Part shown: positions 53,678 through 63,206 of the stretch, one piece after another
Layout of the letters: every line of letters begins with the position of its first letter
Position numbering within the stretch: position 1 is the stretch's first letter
Assembly (NCBI RefSeq): GCF_025398735.1
Contig: NZ_CP104694.1
Span: 4,643,465 to 4,707,464, forward strand
Reading direction: 5' to 3'
Length of the DNA stretch: 64,000 bases
Source: Tahibacter amnicola
GTDB lineage: Bacteria > Pseudomonadota > Gammaproteobacteria > Xanthomonadales > Rhodanobacteraceae
Made by a program: the position numbers and the translations under genes
Notes under the pieces: model-generated
The model's input: only the letters and a program-made list of their open reading frames with translations
Told to the model about the DNA's origin: nothing
Databases searched by the model: none

Positions 53678-53851
53678 ATGCGTGAGTTGAACGAAATTGA
53701 AGTCGGCCAGGTGGCCGGTGGCGACGGCGACATCGACATCTGTCCGCCGAACTGGCCGTGGCGCTGGCCGCGTCCGCACCACATCGACCTGACGCGCGTC
53801 GTGCAGCCCATCGGCAATATCGCCCAGGGTGGCTTCTCGATCGGCAACTGA
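53678..53851 (+). CDS. double-glycine leader peptide with Trp/Pro-rich core
   Basis: A 57-residue precursor. The leader MRELNEIEVGQVAGG ends in the double glycine (G14-G15) recognised by C39 peptidases, with L4, I7 and V12 at the usual spacing. The predicted mature peptide is 42 residues: an acidic start (DGDIDIC), a Trp/Pro-rich block (PPNWPWRWPRPHH, 23-35), then a Gly/Asn-rich tail (GGFSIGN). It has one cysteine. GGAG lies 7 nt before the ATG. It diverges from the HlyD/C39 exporter genes, so export by them is very likely. Whether it is a bacteriocin or a signal is unknown; no immunity gene is obvious. Confidence 0.75.
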   Translation: MRELNEIEVGQVAGGDGDIDICPPNWPWRWPRPHHIDLTRVVQPIGNIAQGGFSIGN

Positions 53852-53867
53852 TCGACGGCTGACCGTC

Positions 53868-53897
53868 GCGGGGCGGGCGCCCAGACGCCCGCCCCGC
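53868..53897 (+). terminator. 12-bp GC hairpin after the peptide gene
   Basis: GCGGGGCGGGCG (53868-53879), loop CCCAGA, CGCCCGCCCCGC (53886-53897), 16 nt after the stop codon. A perfect stem of this strength stabilises or ends the peptide mRNA; it has no U-tract. Confidence 0.6.
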
Positions 53898-53994
53898 ACC
53901 GGGCCATGAAGATGCTTTTGTACTATGCGGTGGTCATTGCAGCGCACCGCACACCCGCTGGCCAGCGCGCCGCGACGCCCGGCTGGCCGCAAAT

Positions 53995-54022
53995 AAAAAA
54001 CGCCACGACAAGGCGTGGCGTT
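53995..54022 (-). terminator. intrinsic terminator of the cold-shock gene
   Basis: On the minus strand AACGCCACG pairs with CGTGGCGTT around a 6-nt loop (53999-54022) and is followed by a run of Ts (53995-53998 complement continues the run). It lies 35 nt after the cold-shock gene stop. Confidence 0.8.
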
Positions 54023-54056
54023 CTTGATTCCCCCTGCGAAACCTGTGCCGGTTCGC

Positions 54057-54266
54057 TCAGAGCGGGCTGACCTCATCGGCCTGCAGGCCCTTCTGGCCCT
54101 GCACTACCTTGAAGCTGACCTTCTGGCCTTCTTGCAGGCTCTTGAATCCCGTGCCCTGGATAGCGCGGAAATGGACGAAGACGTCCTGGCCATTCTCACG
54201 CGCGATGAAGCCAAACCCCTTGGCGTCGTTGAACCACTTGACGGTACCAACCTCACGATCCGACAT
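54057..54266 (-). CDS. cold-shock protein (CspA family)
   Basis: A 69-residue nucleic-acid chaperone with both RNA-binding motifs, KGFGFI (RNP1) and VFVHF (RNP2), in the order [20 protein letters not shown] ... DVFVHFRAI. It is a single OB fold. The start at 54266 ([12 protein letters not shown]) is the family norm; an upstream Met adds five residues. It has its own terminator, and the 228 bp before it to the hydrolase gene hold its promoter and leader. Confidence 0.95.
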   Translation of the reverse strand: MSDREVGTVKWFNDAKGFGFIARENGQDVFVHFRAIQGTGFKSLQEGQKVSFKVVQGQKGLQADEVSPL

Positions 54267-54493
54267 GAAACGCTCTCCCAAGCTTCAAACAAGATGGCGA
54301 TGCCATCGACTTACTGGTTGCATGGCTCAGGCGAAGCGATGGAGCGGACCGCTGGCGGCCGACATCGGGTCAGGCGATAGGACCGTGCAAACACAGCGCG
54401 AGCAGTCTACTCAAGCTTTTTAACAAAATCGACAGTGTCCAGTCAGGTTTCGTCAGGATTCGATTTCCGGCGGCCACCGGATACCATGCGCCG

Positions 54494-55357
54494 ATGAATG
54501 CTCAACGACAGCCCAGCCAGTCAATCTCCGCCCGCCTGCCCGTGGCCAGTGCCGACGGGCATACCGCCGACCTGCTTGTGTTTCCTGCCAGCCGCCCCGG
54601 CCCGGGCCTGCTATGGATTCCGGCACTGGGCGTACCGGCGCGCAAGTACGCGCCCTTCGCCCAGGCCCTGTCCGAACGTGGCGTCAGCGTGGCCCTCCAC
54701 GAGTGGCGGGGGGCGGACAGCAGCAGCTGGCGCGCCGGCCGGCACTGTGACTGGGGCTATCGCGAACTGCTGGCCGATATCCTGGCTTCCCGCACCGCAT
54801 TGAACGGCGCGGCCGACGCCACGGGATGGGCCATCGGCGGCCACAGCCTGGGTGCCCAGATCGCTGCTCTGGCCATGGCCATCCATCCAGACGTCTACAC
54901 GGCTTATGTCATCGCAGGTAGCGGGCAACCCTGGTGGCGCACCTTTCCGGCGTGGCAGCAGCCATTGCTGTTTGCAGTGTTTGGCTGGTTCCGGGGCCTG
55001 AGCGCCCTTTGTGGCTATTTCCCGGGTGACCGGGTCGGCTTCGGCGGGCGCGAGGCCCGCAGCGTGATCCGCGACTGGGCCCGCAGCGGCATCAGCGGCA
55101 GCTACCGCCCCGACAATGTACCGGTCGACTTCACCCGCTCACTGGCGGCGCTGGAGCACCGGGCCCTCGCGCTACGCTTTGTTCAGGACACGTACGTCCC
55201 TTCCCGCTCACTGGACCATTTGCTGGCGTTGATGCCGCGGACGCGGGTCGACCGGCACGAGATCGGGCCGGAGGAATTCGAGCGCCGGCGCGCCGGTCAC
55301 TTCGACTGGATGCGCGATCCATCGCCGGTAACGCGGCGGATCGCCGAATGGTTGTAG
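54494..55357 (+). CDS. alpha/beta-hydrolase
   Basis: A 287-residue hydrolase of the serine type. The nucleophile elbow is GGHSLGAQ (about 115-122). Candidate acid and histidine are D in FVQDTYVPSRS and H in GHFDWM near the C-terminus. The HEWRGADSSSWRAGRHCDWG segment is typical of an uncharacterised 'YheT/alpha-beta hydrolase, lysophospholipase-like' group of gammaproteobacteria. Substrate unknown. Confidence 0.82.
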   Translation: MNAQRQPSQSISARLPVASADGHTADLLVFPASRPGPGLLWIPALGVPARKYAPFAQALSERGVSVALHEWRGADSSSWRAGRHCDWGYRELLADILASRTALNGAADATGWAIGGHSLGAQIAALAMAIHPDVYTAYVIAGSGQPWWRTFPAWQQPLLFAVFGWFRGLSALCGYFPGDRVGFGGREARSVIRDWARSGISGSYRPDNVPVDFTRSLAALEHRALALRFVQDTYVPSRSLDHLLALMPRTRVDRHEIGPEEFERRRAGHFDWMRDPSPVTRRIAEWL

Positions 55358-55444
55358 CGGCGTCGACCAGGCCGGGTCGCGCCTCGCCAATTCAAGACCC
55401 GGCGCCCGCGCGCAGGCGGGCCGCCGGATCATCATGCGTAGCGA

Positions 55445-56959
55445 TCAGGCGACGACCACCGGAATCTTGCCGATCTTCGCCTGCCATTCGCGCGGCCCCG
55501 TCGTGTGGACCGACGTCCCGGCGCTGTCCACCGCAACGGTCACCGGCATGTCACTGACGACGAACTCGTAGATCGCTTCCATGCCCAGGTCTTCAAAGGC
55601 CACCACGCGGGCGGCCTTGATCGCCTTGGAAACCAGGTACGCAGCGCCGCCCACTGCCATCAGGTAGATCGCCTTGTTGTCGCGGATCGCCTCGATCGCC
55701 GTGGGACCGCGCTCGGACTTTCCGACCATGCCCAGAAGGCCGGTTTGTTCGAGCATCTGGCGGGTGAACTTGTCCATGCGCGTGGCCGTCGTGGGACCCG
55801 CCGGCCCGACCACCTCATCACGCACGGGATCTACCGGGCCGACGTAGTAGATGAAGCGATTGGTGAAATCCACCGGCAGGGATTCGCCGCGGTTGAGCAT
55901 GTCGATCATGCGCTTGTGCGCCGCATCGCGCCCGGTCAGGAGCTTGCCCGACAGCAGCAGCACTTCGCCGGGTTTCCAGCTGGCGACTTCCTCGCGCGTC
56001 ACGGTGTCGAGATCGACGCGGCGCCCCTTGGAGGCGTCGTAGGTCAAGGTCGGCCAGTCGGCCAGGGACGGCGGCTCCAACGTGACGGGGCCGGAGCCGT
56101 CCAGTACGAAATGGGCGTGGCGCGTCGCGGCGCAATTGGGAATGATCGCCACGGGCAGGTTCGCCGCGTGCGTGGGATAGTCGCGAACCTTGACGTCCAG
56201 CACCGTGGTCAGGCCACCCAGGCCCTGGGCGCCGATACCCAGCGCGTTCACCTTCTCGTACAGCTCGATGCGCAGCTCCTCGGCCCGGCTGGCGGGGCCA
56301 CGCGCGATCAGATCCTGGATGTCGATCGGCTCCATCAGCGCTTCCTTGGCCAGAAGCATCGCTTTCTCAGCCGTTCCGCCAATACCGATACCGAGCATGC
56401 CCGGCGGACACCAGCCGGCCCCCATGGTCGGGACGGTCTTGAGCACCCAGTCGACGATCGAATCGGACGGGTTGAGCATGGCGAACTTCGACTTCGCCTC
56501 GGAACCGCCGCCCTTCGCGGCCACAGTCACGTCGACCGTGTTGCCCGGCACCACGCGCATGTTCACGACGGCGGGGGTGTTGTCCCTGGTGTTGGTGCGC
56601 TTGCCGGCGGGATCGGCCAGCACCGAGGCACGCAGCTTGTTGTCCGGGTGGTTGTAGGCCCGTCGCACGCCTTCGTTGACCATATCCTCAACCGACATCG
56701 CCGCATTCCAGCGCACGTTCATGCCGATCTCGAGAAACACCGTCACGATGCCGGTGTCCTGGCAGATGGGGCGGTGCCCCTCGGCACACAGGCGGGAATT
56801 GATCAGGATCTGCGCGATGGCATCTTTCGCCGCAGGCGACTCTTCGCGCTCGTACGCGGCCGCCAGGTTGCGGATGTAGTCGACCGGATGGTAGTACGAG
56901 ATGTACTGCAGCGCGTCGGCGACGCTCTGGATGAAGTCTTCTTGCTCGATGGTGGTCAC
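55445..56959 (-). CDS. class I fumarate hydratase, iron-sulfur type
   Basis: A 504-residue oxygen-sensitive [4Fe-4S] fumarase that hydrates fumarate to malate. The cluster cysteines are in PICQDTGIVTVF, GAGWCPPGMLGIGIGG and IPNCAATRHAHF. The C-terminal part GPTTATRMDKFTRQMLEQTG is the fused beta subunit. The start is taken at GTG 56959 (VTTIEQEDFIQSVADALQYI), the family N-terminus, rather than the longer open frame. Together with sdhCDAB in the window it provides two consecutive steps of the TCA cycle, though far apart. Confidence 0.94.
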   Translation of the reverse strand: MTTIEQEDFIQSVADALQYISYYHPVDYIRNLAAAYEREESPAAKDAIAQILINSRLCAEGHRPICQDTGIVTVFLEIGMNVRWNAAMSVEDMVNEGVRRAYNHPDNKLRASVLADPAGKRTNTRDNTPAVVNMRVVPGNTVDVTVAAKGGGSEAKSKFAMLNPSDSIVDWVLKTVPTMGAGWCPPGMLGIGIGGTAEKAMLLAKEALMEPIDIQDLIARGPASRAEELRIELYEKVNALGIGAQGLGGLTTVLDVKVRDYPTHAANLPVAIIPNCAATRHAHFVLDGSGPVTLEPPSLADWPTLTYDASKGRRVDLDTVTREEVASWKPGEVLLLSGKLLTGRDAAHKRMIDMLNRGESLPVDFTNRFIYYVGPVDPVRDEVVGPAGPTTATRMDKFTRQMLEQTGLLGMVGKSERGPTAIEAIRDNKAIYLMAVGGAAYLVSKAIKAARVVAFEDLGMEAIYEFVVSDMPVTVAVDSAGTSVHTTGPREWQAKIGKIPVVVA

Positions 56960-57564
56960 TGGCGCAGGTCTGGCTGGTGGGATGCAGCAGGCCCGTGGCG
57001 GGCCCGACGGAGAGGTAAAGCATAGCGCAGCTCCTCCCCTGGCGGCAGCCACCGGTCCCGGCCGCGGTACAACGGCGCGCCGCGGAATCGAAAAAGCTTC
57101 TTCCCGACGGCTTCCGGAGCACGACTCTTGCCTGCCCCCGGCCCGCGTCGCCGCGCCTGCCAGGCGGGTCAGATTGGACCCTGCTACTTGCTACAGCACG
57201 CCCGTCCGGGCGTTTGCGCATTTGGACGGCTTTGCGTCCGTGCAGCGCTTCGGACCACCCGCCGGCAGTCGGCGACAAATGGTGCGTTGTAAACTAATAC
57301 CCCGAACGCCCTGTGCCGAAACCGCCTTTTTCGAGGCGTTTTCGCACCAATCCGTGATTTGAATCACACTGCGCTCGTGCATTTCGCGCGCCGTAATTTT
57401 GACGGGCCGAAACTGCAATTCGCGCGCCACCACCCCCTCTTTTCACCGCGAAATATTCGGTGCAGCATGGATTCCCGGCGTACACAACGCCGAAAAATAA
57501 CAAGATCTATCGCGGCCTGTTTTTTCCACCCGAAAACGTTTCACCCGTGAAACTGGAGGCGACC
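56960..57564. other. 605-bp gene-free region between fumarase and terB-like gene
   Basis: No gene. The left part holds fumarase upstream sequence and short hairpins. TTCGCGCGCC occurs twice as a direct repeat 36 bp apart (57383-57392 and 57419-57428). The stem CGCCT/AGGCG (57325-57338 area) with flanking T/A runs looks like a leftward intrinsic terminator. A CRP-like site lies at 57353. Confidence 0.4.
57353..57368. promoter_or_regulatory. CRP/Clp-type binding site candidate
   Basis: CGTGATTTGAATCACA matches the TGTGA-N6-TCACA consensus of CRP and the Xanthomonas homologue Clp at 9 of 10 fixed positions. It is 197 bp before the TerB-like gene and 394 bp before fumarase, so either could be the target. 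Fumarase would suit carbon control. Confidence 0.5.
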
Positions 57565-58044
57565 ATGGCACAGACACAGAACACCAACGTCAATCGCTTC
57601 GGCGGCGTTCTGCGCGATATCGGTTCGGCAATCGGCGACATGTTCGGCGGTGGCAAGCTCGACGCCGACCAGGTCGCATCGATCGAAGTGGAGTTTGGCC
57701 TGCTCGGCTACATTGCCGGGGCCGACAGCATCATCACCACGGGCGAGGCGCACGTGGTCAACCAGATCATGGACGAAATGCACCTGTCCACCCGTGCCCG
57801 CGACCTGGCCCACGAGGCCTTCACGCGTGGCCGCAAGCGGGAGATCAACGTCGCTCGCGAGCTGCGCCGCCACCTGTCGCTGCATGCGGCAGAATCGGCG
57901 GAAACCGAGCACTTGTTCGACGGCCTGTTCCGCGTTGCCTCAGCCGACGGCCGTATCCGCCCGCGGGAAAAAGCCGCGCTCGAACAGATCACGACCGAGC
58001 TCGGGCTGCCGCTGTCCCTGCTCAAGGCCCGTTTGACGGCCTGA
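57565..58044 (+). CDS. TerB-like (DjlA/TerB fold) protein
   Basis: A 159-residue protein, helical, with two acidic helix pairs typical of TerB and the N-terminal DjlA domain: VEFGLLGYIAGADSIITTGE and LFDGLFRVASADGRIRPREK. These are metal- or membrane-associated modules often found near tellurite-resistance or DnaJ genes; here there is no J domain. The start MAQTQNTNVNRFGG at 57565 has GGAGG 6 nt before. Role unknown. Confidence 0.83.
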   Translation: MAQTQNTNVNRFGGVLRDIGSAIGDMFGGGKLDADQVASIEVEFGLLGYIAGADSIITTGEAHVVNQIMDEMHLSTRARDLAHEAFTRGRKREINVARELRRHLSLHAAESAETEHLFDGLFRVASADGRIRPREKAALEQITTELGLPLSLLKARLTA

Positions 58045-58115
58045 TCCGCCTGCCCTGATGGACGCCGCGCCCGTTGACTCGCGACGGGCACGTGCAAGGC
58101 CACCGCTTCGTGAAC

Positions 58116-58709
58116 CTAGGGTGTGGTTGTCGGCGGCGCGACCGACGCGCCCGCGAGCCGTCCCATGAATTGCCGGTAATGGCGCAGTTCCGCGACCGAA
58201 TCGCGGACGTCCGACAGCGCCGTGTGCGCCGATTCCTTTACAAAGCCCTTGGACACGTCCGGCGCCCAGCGTCGTGCCAGCTCCTTGATGGTGGAAACAT
58301 CCATATTTCGATAATGGAAAAACCGCTCCAGCCGCGGCATCAGGCGGTACAGGAAACGCCGGTCCTGGCAGATCGAATTGCCGCACATCGGCGACTTGCC
58401 CGGCGGCACCCACTGGAGCAGGAAATCCACGGTCAGGGCTTCTGCGACGCCCATTTCGATGGTCGACTCCACCACCTTCTGCCACAGGCCGGACTTGCGG
58501 TGCTGATTGCGGTTCCAGTCGTCCATCGCCTCCAGGCGCTCGACCGGATGACGGATCGCGAACTCCGGTCCTTCCGCCAGGACATTGAGTTCCTTGTCGG
58601 TGACCAGTGTGGCGATCTCGAGAATGGAATCGTTGTCCGGATCAAGACCCGTCATTTCCAGGTCGATCCAGATCAGATTGTCCTCGGCCACTCGTCCTGT
58701 CGCGTTCAT
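58116..58709 (-). CDS. orn: oligoribonuclease
   Basis: A 197-residue 3'-5' exoribonuclease that degrades dinucleotides such as pGpG, the last step of c-di-GMP breakdown. The DEDDh residues are D and E in [13 protein letters not shown] in [17 protein letters not shown] and the middle D/H in [13 protein letters not shown]. The start at 58709 gives the expected [20 protein letters not shown]. The window also has three GGDEF proteins, so its role in turnover of their product is of interest. Confidence 0.96.
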   Translation of the reverse strand: MNATGRVAEDNLIWIDLEMTGLDPDNDSILEIATLVTDKELNVLAEGPEFAIRHPVERLEAMDDWNRNQHRKSGLWQKVVESTIEMGVAEALTVDFLLQWVPPGKSPMCGNSICQDRRFLYRLMPRLERFFHYRNMDVSTIKELARRWAPDVSKGFVKESAHTALSDVRDSVAELRHYRQFMGRLAGASVAPPTTTP

Positions 58710-59145
58710 CGGTTTCCTTTGGCGTGATGCACGGGTCGCTCCATCCGCAACCGGTGTCGGGTCGCAGCGGTATTTTCGCCCCGAACCGCCTGTGCGGTAT
58801 CCGGGGGCGGTCCTTCGATGGGGGCCGGACACGCGCTGCCGCACCTGCCGGCCTCGAGAAAGCCGGCAGTGACTGCGCGAACATGCCGCGACGGCGGCCC
58901 GGCGTGTCCCGCGGGGTGCGAATAATAGCTCGCCGGGCCAGAGTGCGCAGCGCGGCAAGGCCTTCCGTCGCCACCGCACCCTCCCGGCAACTGCCAAAGA
59001 CCTGGCATCGGTACCGGGCGCTGGACGCGCGCCGACACCGCAGGAACACCGCAATTTGCGTCGGCAGGGGCCATCCTCAGATTGCAGCGGAAGAGCGCTC
59101 CGACTACCCTGGGGCCATCCCCAATACGAGCTCAGGGGTGGGGGA
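58710..59145. other. 436-bp region between orn and the GGDEF-EAL gene
   Basis: No gene seen. A stem CTGCCGGC/GCCGGCAG (58845-58869) with a 9-nt loop is the only strong structure. The divergent promoters of orn and of the GGDEF-EAL gene should be here. Confidence 0.35.
59082..59110 (+). promoter_or_regulatory. promoter candidate for the REC-PAS-GGDEF-EAL gene
   Basis: TTGCAG (59082-59087) and TACCCT (59105-59110) are spaced by 17 bp; transcription would start about 30 nt before the GTG start codon. Confidence 0.4.
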
Positions 59146-61734
59146 GTGAATCGCGTCTTGTTGCTGGAGCCATCGGCTACGCGTCGGCGTGCCCTGCGTT
59201 CCCTATTGATCGCCAAGGGTTTTGAGATTGCCGAGGTCGGTGAATTCGGCCAGGCGCTCGACGTCCTGCACCGCCTGGCCGATTCGGCCACCGGTATCAA
59301 CGCCCTGGTTTTCGGCTGGCCCGGCATCGCAGACAGCCAGGCCGACGAGCTCCTCGCCCTGCTCCGCCAGGACGAATTCGAGCACCTGTGCGTGGTGCTG
59401 CTGGCGGACTCCAACGACGACAACGCTGTCAACTGGCTGATGAAGCGGCCGGGCTCGGCGCTGCTGCTGTGGAGCGACTACAGCGAATGCGGTGATGCCC
59501 TGGCCAAGCTGCTGGCGCCGGCGCCATCGGAGCGTCCCCACCTGGAAGTGGGCGGGCAATCGCATCTGCGTGTGCTGTTCGTCGACGATTCGGCCACCGT
59601 CCGCATCGCCTTCCGCCGGCTGCTGATGAAGCAGGGCTACCTGGTCGAGACCGCCGAAGATGTCGAGGACGGCTGGCGCAAGGCGCTTGCCTCGCCGTTC
59701 GATATTGCCATTGTGGACTATTTCATGCCGGGCGATCCTGGCCCCGTGCTGGTGCGACGCCTCAAGGAAGACCCGCGCACCAGCGGCATCCTGACGGCCA
59801 CTATCACCGGCACGTATTCCGACCGCGTGATCAATGAATCGCTGGCGGCTGGTGCACTGGAGTGCCTGTTCAAGAGCGAAGCGCGCGAACTGTTCCTGGC
59901 GCGCCTGGGCTCCCTCGCCCGCGCCGTACAGGACCGCCAGTCCGTCGATGCGGAACGACGGCGCCTGCAAAGCATCCTCAGCTCGGTCGGTGACGGCGTA
60001 TACGGGGTTGACCCGCGCGGCAACATCCAGTTCGTCAACCCCGCGGCCCTGGACATCCTGGGCTTTGACGAGGCCGCCGAGCTGATCGGACGCTCCGCCC
60101 ACGAACTTTTCCACTATGCCTTCGAGGACGGTACGCCGATCCCGCGGGCCAGCTGTTTCCTGTCGCAGGCCTATGCACTGGGCAGCCAGGTGCCCGGCTG
60201 GCAATCCACGTTCTGGACCCGCGCGCGCCGCCCCCTGCCGGTGGAATGCACGGTCTATCCGCTCAACCTCGACGGGCGCTGCGAAGGTTCGGTCATCGCC
60301 TTCCGCGATATTTCCTCGCGCCGCATGCTCGAGGAGGAACTGCGCTGGCAGGCCAGCCACGATGCGCTCACCAAGCTCAAGAATCGCGCGTGGTTCGAGA
60401 CCCAGCTGGAACAGGAAATCCTGCGTCTGCGCCGCAGCGACCAGCTCTCGCTGCTGCTGTTCCTTGATCTTGATCGCTTCAAGTACATCAATGACACGGC
60501 CGGGCACACCGCGGGCGATCACCTGCTCATCGACATGAGCCGGCGCCTGTCAGGGCGCCTGCGCGGATCGGACCATCTCGCCCGCATGGGCGGCGACGAG
60601 TACGCCGTCATCCTGCGCAACGTGAACATGGAGCGCATCACGCAGATTGCCGACGACTTCCGTCGCGCCATCGTCGGCACGCCGTTCGTCTATGGCGGCA
60701 AGAGCTACCGCGTCGGCGTCAGCATCGGCGTGGCGGTTCTGGACCAGCAGACGCCCTCGCGCACCGAGGCGATGTCCAACGCGGATATCGCCCTGCACAT
60801 GGCCAAGCGCCATGGCCGCAACCAGGTGCACGTGTTCTCGCACGATGCCGACCAGCGCACGAAGATGGACCTGGAGCTGGGCTGGTCGGCGCGACTGGAA
60901 GAGGCCCTGCGGCTCGACCAGTTCGTGCTGTGCTACCAGCCGGTCCTGCCAATGTCGCAGATCGACTACGAATCCCTGCCCGACCAGCACGGCGCCCTGT
61001 GGGCGCGGCACATCCGTCGCAACAGCAGCCAGCGCGTGTTCTACGAAGCCCTCATCCGGCTACGCGAGGCCGATGGCAATCTGGTGGCCCCGGCCGCCTT
61101 CCTGCCCGCGGCGGAGCGTTTCAGCCTGGTCGGCGAGGTGGATCGCTGGGTGATCCGCAATGCACTCAAGGCGCTGCGCGAGTTCCAGTCGGCCGAGCCC
61201 CCCGTAGGCATCTCCATCAACATCTCCGCACAGTCGGTCAGCCAGCCGGATCTGGCGCGCTACATCACCGATCGCCTGGTCGAATTCGATGTCGATCCGC
61301 GCGCCGTGGTGTTCGAGATCACCGAAACCGGAGCACTCAACAATCTCGACGCCGCACGCAATCTCATCACCGAGCTGCGCACCTTCGGCTGCCGGTTCGC
61401 GCTGGATGATTTCGGCGTCGGTTTCTCCTCGTTCACGCACCTCAAGCACCTGGACGTGGACATGCTCAAGATCGACGGCTCCTTCACCCAGGGACTGCTG
61501 AGCGATCCGGTGGACCTGGCCGTCATCAGCGCCATCACCAGCATCGCGCACTCGGTGGGCAAGCTCACCGTGGCCGAGTATGTCGACCGTCCCGAGATCC
61601 TGCGCGCGCTGCGAAACTGCGGCGTGGACTTCGCGCAGGGCTTTTACGTCGGCCGGCCGAAGGCCGGCCTGCGCGCCGCCGGTGGCCAGCTCGAGATCGT
61701 CGGCGGCCACGACAATATCGCGGCCGCCGGGTAG
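59146..61734 (+). CDS. dual receiver-PAS-GGDEF-EAL regulator
   Basis: An 862-residue cytoplasmic protein. A receiver-like N-terminus (1-125) lacks the acceptor Asp and is followed by a full receiver with D191 ([13 protein letters not shown]). A PAS domain ([20 protein letters not shown], about 280-400) comes next. The GGDEF motif is intact, G482-G-D-E-Y ([10 protein letters not shown]). The EAL domain also looks intact: [33 protein letters not shown] and KIDGSF. So it may both make and break c-di-GMP. The start is a GTG at 59146 in the family's usual place; upstream open frame is non-coding. Confidence 0.9.
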   Translation: MNRVLLLEPSATRRRALRSLLIAKGFEIAEVGEFGQALDVLHRLADSATGINALVFGWPGIADSQADELLALLRQDEFEHLCVVLLADSNDDNAVNWLMKRPGSALLLWSDYSECGDALAKLLAPAPSERPHLEVGGQSHLRVLFVDDSATVRIAFRRLLMKQGYLVETAEDVEDGWRKALASPFDIAIVDYFMPGDPGPVLVRRLKEDPRTSGILTATITGTYSDRVINESLAAGALECLFKSEARELFLARLGSLARAVQDRQSVDAERRRLQSILSSVGDGVYGVDPRGNIQFVNPAALDILGFDEAAELIGRSAHELFHYAFEDGTPIPRASCFLSQAYALGSQVPGWQSTFWTRARRPLPVECTVYPLNLDGRCEGSVIAFRDISSRRMLEEELRWQASHDALTKLKNRAWFETQLEQEILRLRRSDQLSLLLFLDLDRFKYINDTAGHTAGDHLLIDMSRRLSGRLRGSDHLARMGGDEYAVILRNVNMERITQIADDFRRAIVGTPFVYGGKSYRVGVSIGVAVLDQQTPSRTEAMSNADIALHMAKRHGRNQVHVFSHDADQRTKMDLELGWSARLEEALRLDQFVLCYQPVLPMSQIDYESLPDQHGALWARHIRRNSSQRVFYEALIRLREADGNLVAPAAFLPAAERFSLVGEVDRWVIRNALKALREFQSAEPPVGISINISAQSVSQPDLARYITDRLVEFDVDPRAVVFEITETGALNNLDAARNLITELRTFGCRFALDDFGVGFSSFTHLKHLDVDMLKIDGSFTQGLLSDPVDLAVISAITSIAHSVGKLTVAEYVDRPEILRALRNCGVDFAQGFYVGRPKAGLRAAGGQLEIVGGHDNIAAAG

Positions 61735-61739
61735 CCCGA

Positions 61740-63206
61740 TCAGCGTTGTTCGAAACCGTCGTAGAACAGGCGGTCCGGATCGCCGAAGGCTCGCAGTACT
61801 GCGGCGTCGTCCTGGCTTGTGCCCACGCGCAGCGCGTCGCCGGCCGCGAGGATATGGCCCGACGGTTCGACACTCAGCGCGAACGCCTCGTCCGTGAGTT
61901 CCGACAGACGGCCGACGGTTCGCCCCTGGCCGTCGCCGAACGCCGGATCGGCAAATCCATTCTCCTGCAGACGCACCACGAAGAAGTCGTTCTGCGGCGC
62001 GCCGCTCGCCGACGCCGTCGACGCGTACCCCGCGGCGACGATTTTCCCGTTGCCTTGTAACGCCAGGGCGCGCGGCTCGTCGTAATGGCTGATGGTGCTC
62101 AGCTTGACCAGGCTGCGGCCACCGTTGCCAAAGCCCGTGTCCGGCGCGCCGTTGGCCAGGTAGCGCAGGAACGTGAAGCCGCGATCGTTGGCCGTACCGA
62201 CCACGACGATGCGTCCACTGCTATCAATTCGGGCACCGCGCAACACGGACGCGCCGGTGGTCTGTCCACCCGATGTGACCGAGCTGGTGGTGATGCGTCC
62301 GGTACCCGCGAAACTCGTATCCGGCTGACCGTCCCGGGTCAGCCGCGTGATGAAGGCCATGTTGCGGGAGTCGGTGTAACCCACCAGCGTGATACCGTCA
62401 CCAGCCGGCAGCCGGCCGTCCTGGGTCAGGGCGATGCCAGTGACATAGTCGCTGGTCTGCGGATCCGCCGTGTAGAAGCCCGGCAGGACGATATGGCCGG
62501 TACCGCCGCCGAAGCTGGTGTCGCGCTGGCCGTCAGCGGTCAATCGCGCCACGGTTGCGCGGCGGTAACGGAACGACCCCTGCTGCACCAGCGACATGCC
62601 CGCGATCACGATCCGACCGTCGCTCTGCACGGCCACGTAACGGCCTTCATCATGAAATGTGGCACCAGCGATATCGACAATGGCGTAGCCGGTCCGCGCA
62701 GCGCCCGACGGCTGGCCGAAGCGCGTATCCAGCGCCCCTGACGGCGTGAGCTTGACGAGCCCGAAATCCGAATGCGACGAGGTCGAGATCACGCCCGACA
62801 CCAGGATGCTGCGATCGGACAGCACGGTCATCGCGTGTGCCTCGTCGGTGCCGCCATCGTGGTCGAAGGCGAAGACACCGGCGGTGCCGAAAGCCGGATC
62901 GGTGCGGCCATCCGGAAGGAATCGCGCGACGACGACGTTGGGCGACGAACCATTGCCCGTCGCGTTGGGGCTGATCACGACGCCCGCAGCCAGAAAGCGG
63001 CCGTCGGGCAGCGGCGTCACCGCACGCAGCTGGTCACTGGCGCCGAAAAAGTCGGTGATCGCCTTGCCGGCGCTGCCGAAGGCCGGATCCAGCACGCCCG
63101 GCGGACCGTTCTGCGCCTGCACCGGCAGCGTTGCGCCGATTGCGCTGCCGATCGCCAGTATCCATTGGCCTAAGTGCAAAGCGGCGCGCCTCTTCGTATG
63201 CTTCAT
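61740..63206 (-). CDS. exported delta-60 repeat protein with DGFE tail
   Basis: A 488-residue secreted protein. A signal peptide (HLGQWILAIGSAIGATLPVQ) is followed by about six delta-60 repeats, each with a 'G-x-x-D-x-x-F-G' strand (GPPGVLDPAFGSAGK, RTDPAFGTAGVFAFD, QRDTSFGGGTGHIVL, QPDTSFAGTGRI, APDTGFGNGGRS). These form a beta-propeller-like fold. The C-terminus reads DRLFYDGFEQR. The last residues resemble the 'IFxDGFE' tail shared by many exported Xanthomonadales proteins. Start MKHTKRRAALHL at 63206 begins the signal sequence. Role unknown. Confidence 0.85.
   Translation of the reverse strand: MKHTKRRAALHLGQWILAIGSAIGATLPVQAQNGPPGVLDPAFGSAGKAITDFFGASDQLRAVTPLPDGRFLAAGVVISPNATGNGSSPNVVVARFLPDGRTDPAFGTAGVFAFDHDGGTDEAHAMTVLSDRSILVSGVISTSSHSDFGLVKLTPSGALDTRFGQPSGAARTGYAIVDIAGATFHDEGRYVAVQSDGRIVIAGMSLVQQGSFRYRRATVARLTADGQRDTSFGGGTGHIVLPGFYTADPQTSDYVTGIALTQDGRLPAGDGITLVGYTDSRNMAFITRLTRDGQPDTSFAGTGRITTSSVTSGGQTTGASVLRGARIDSSGRIVVVGTANDRGFTFLRYLANGAPDTGFGNGGRSLVKLSTISHYDEPRALALQGNGKIVAAGYASTASASGAPQNDFFVVRLQENGFADPAFGDGQGRTVGRLSELTDEAFALSVEPSGHILAAGDALRVGTSQDDAAVLRAFGDPDRLFYDGFEQR

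Noticed and set aside
53296..53685. 129-codon plus-strand frame across the divergent promoter region
   Set aside because: It covers the operator and leader and runs 8 bp into the peptide gene, without similarity to anything known.
53906..54070. 54-codon frame after the peptide gene, considered as an immunity protein
   Set aside because: It runs through the cold-shock terminator and into that gene, and has no ribosome site; the hydrophobic start is only 12 residues.
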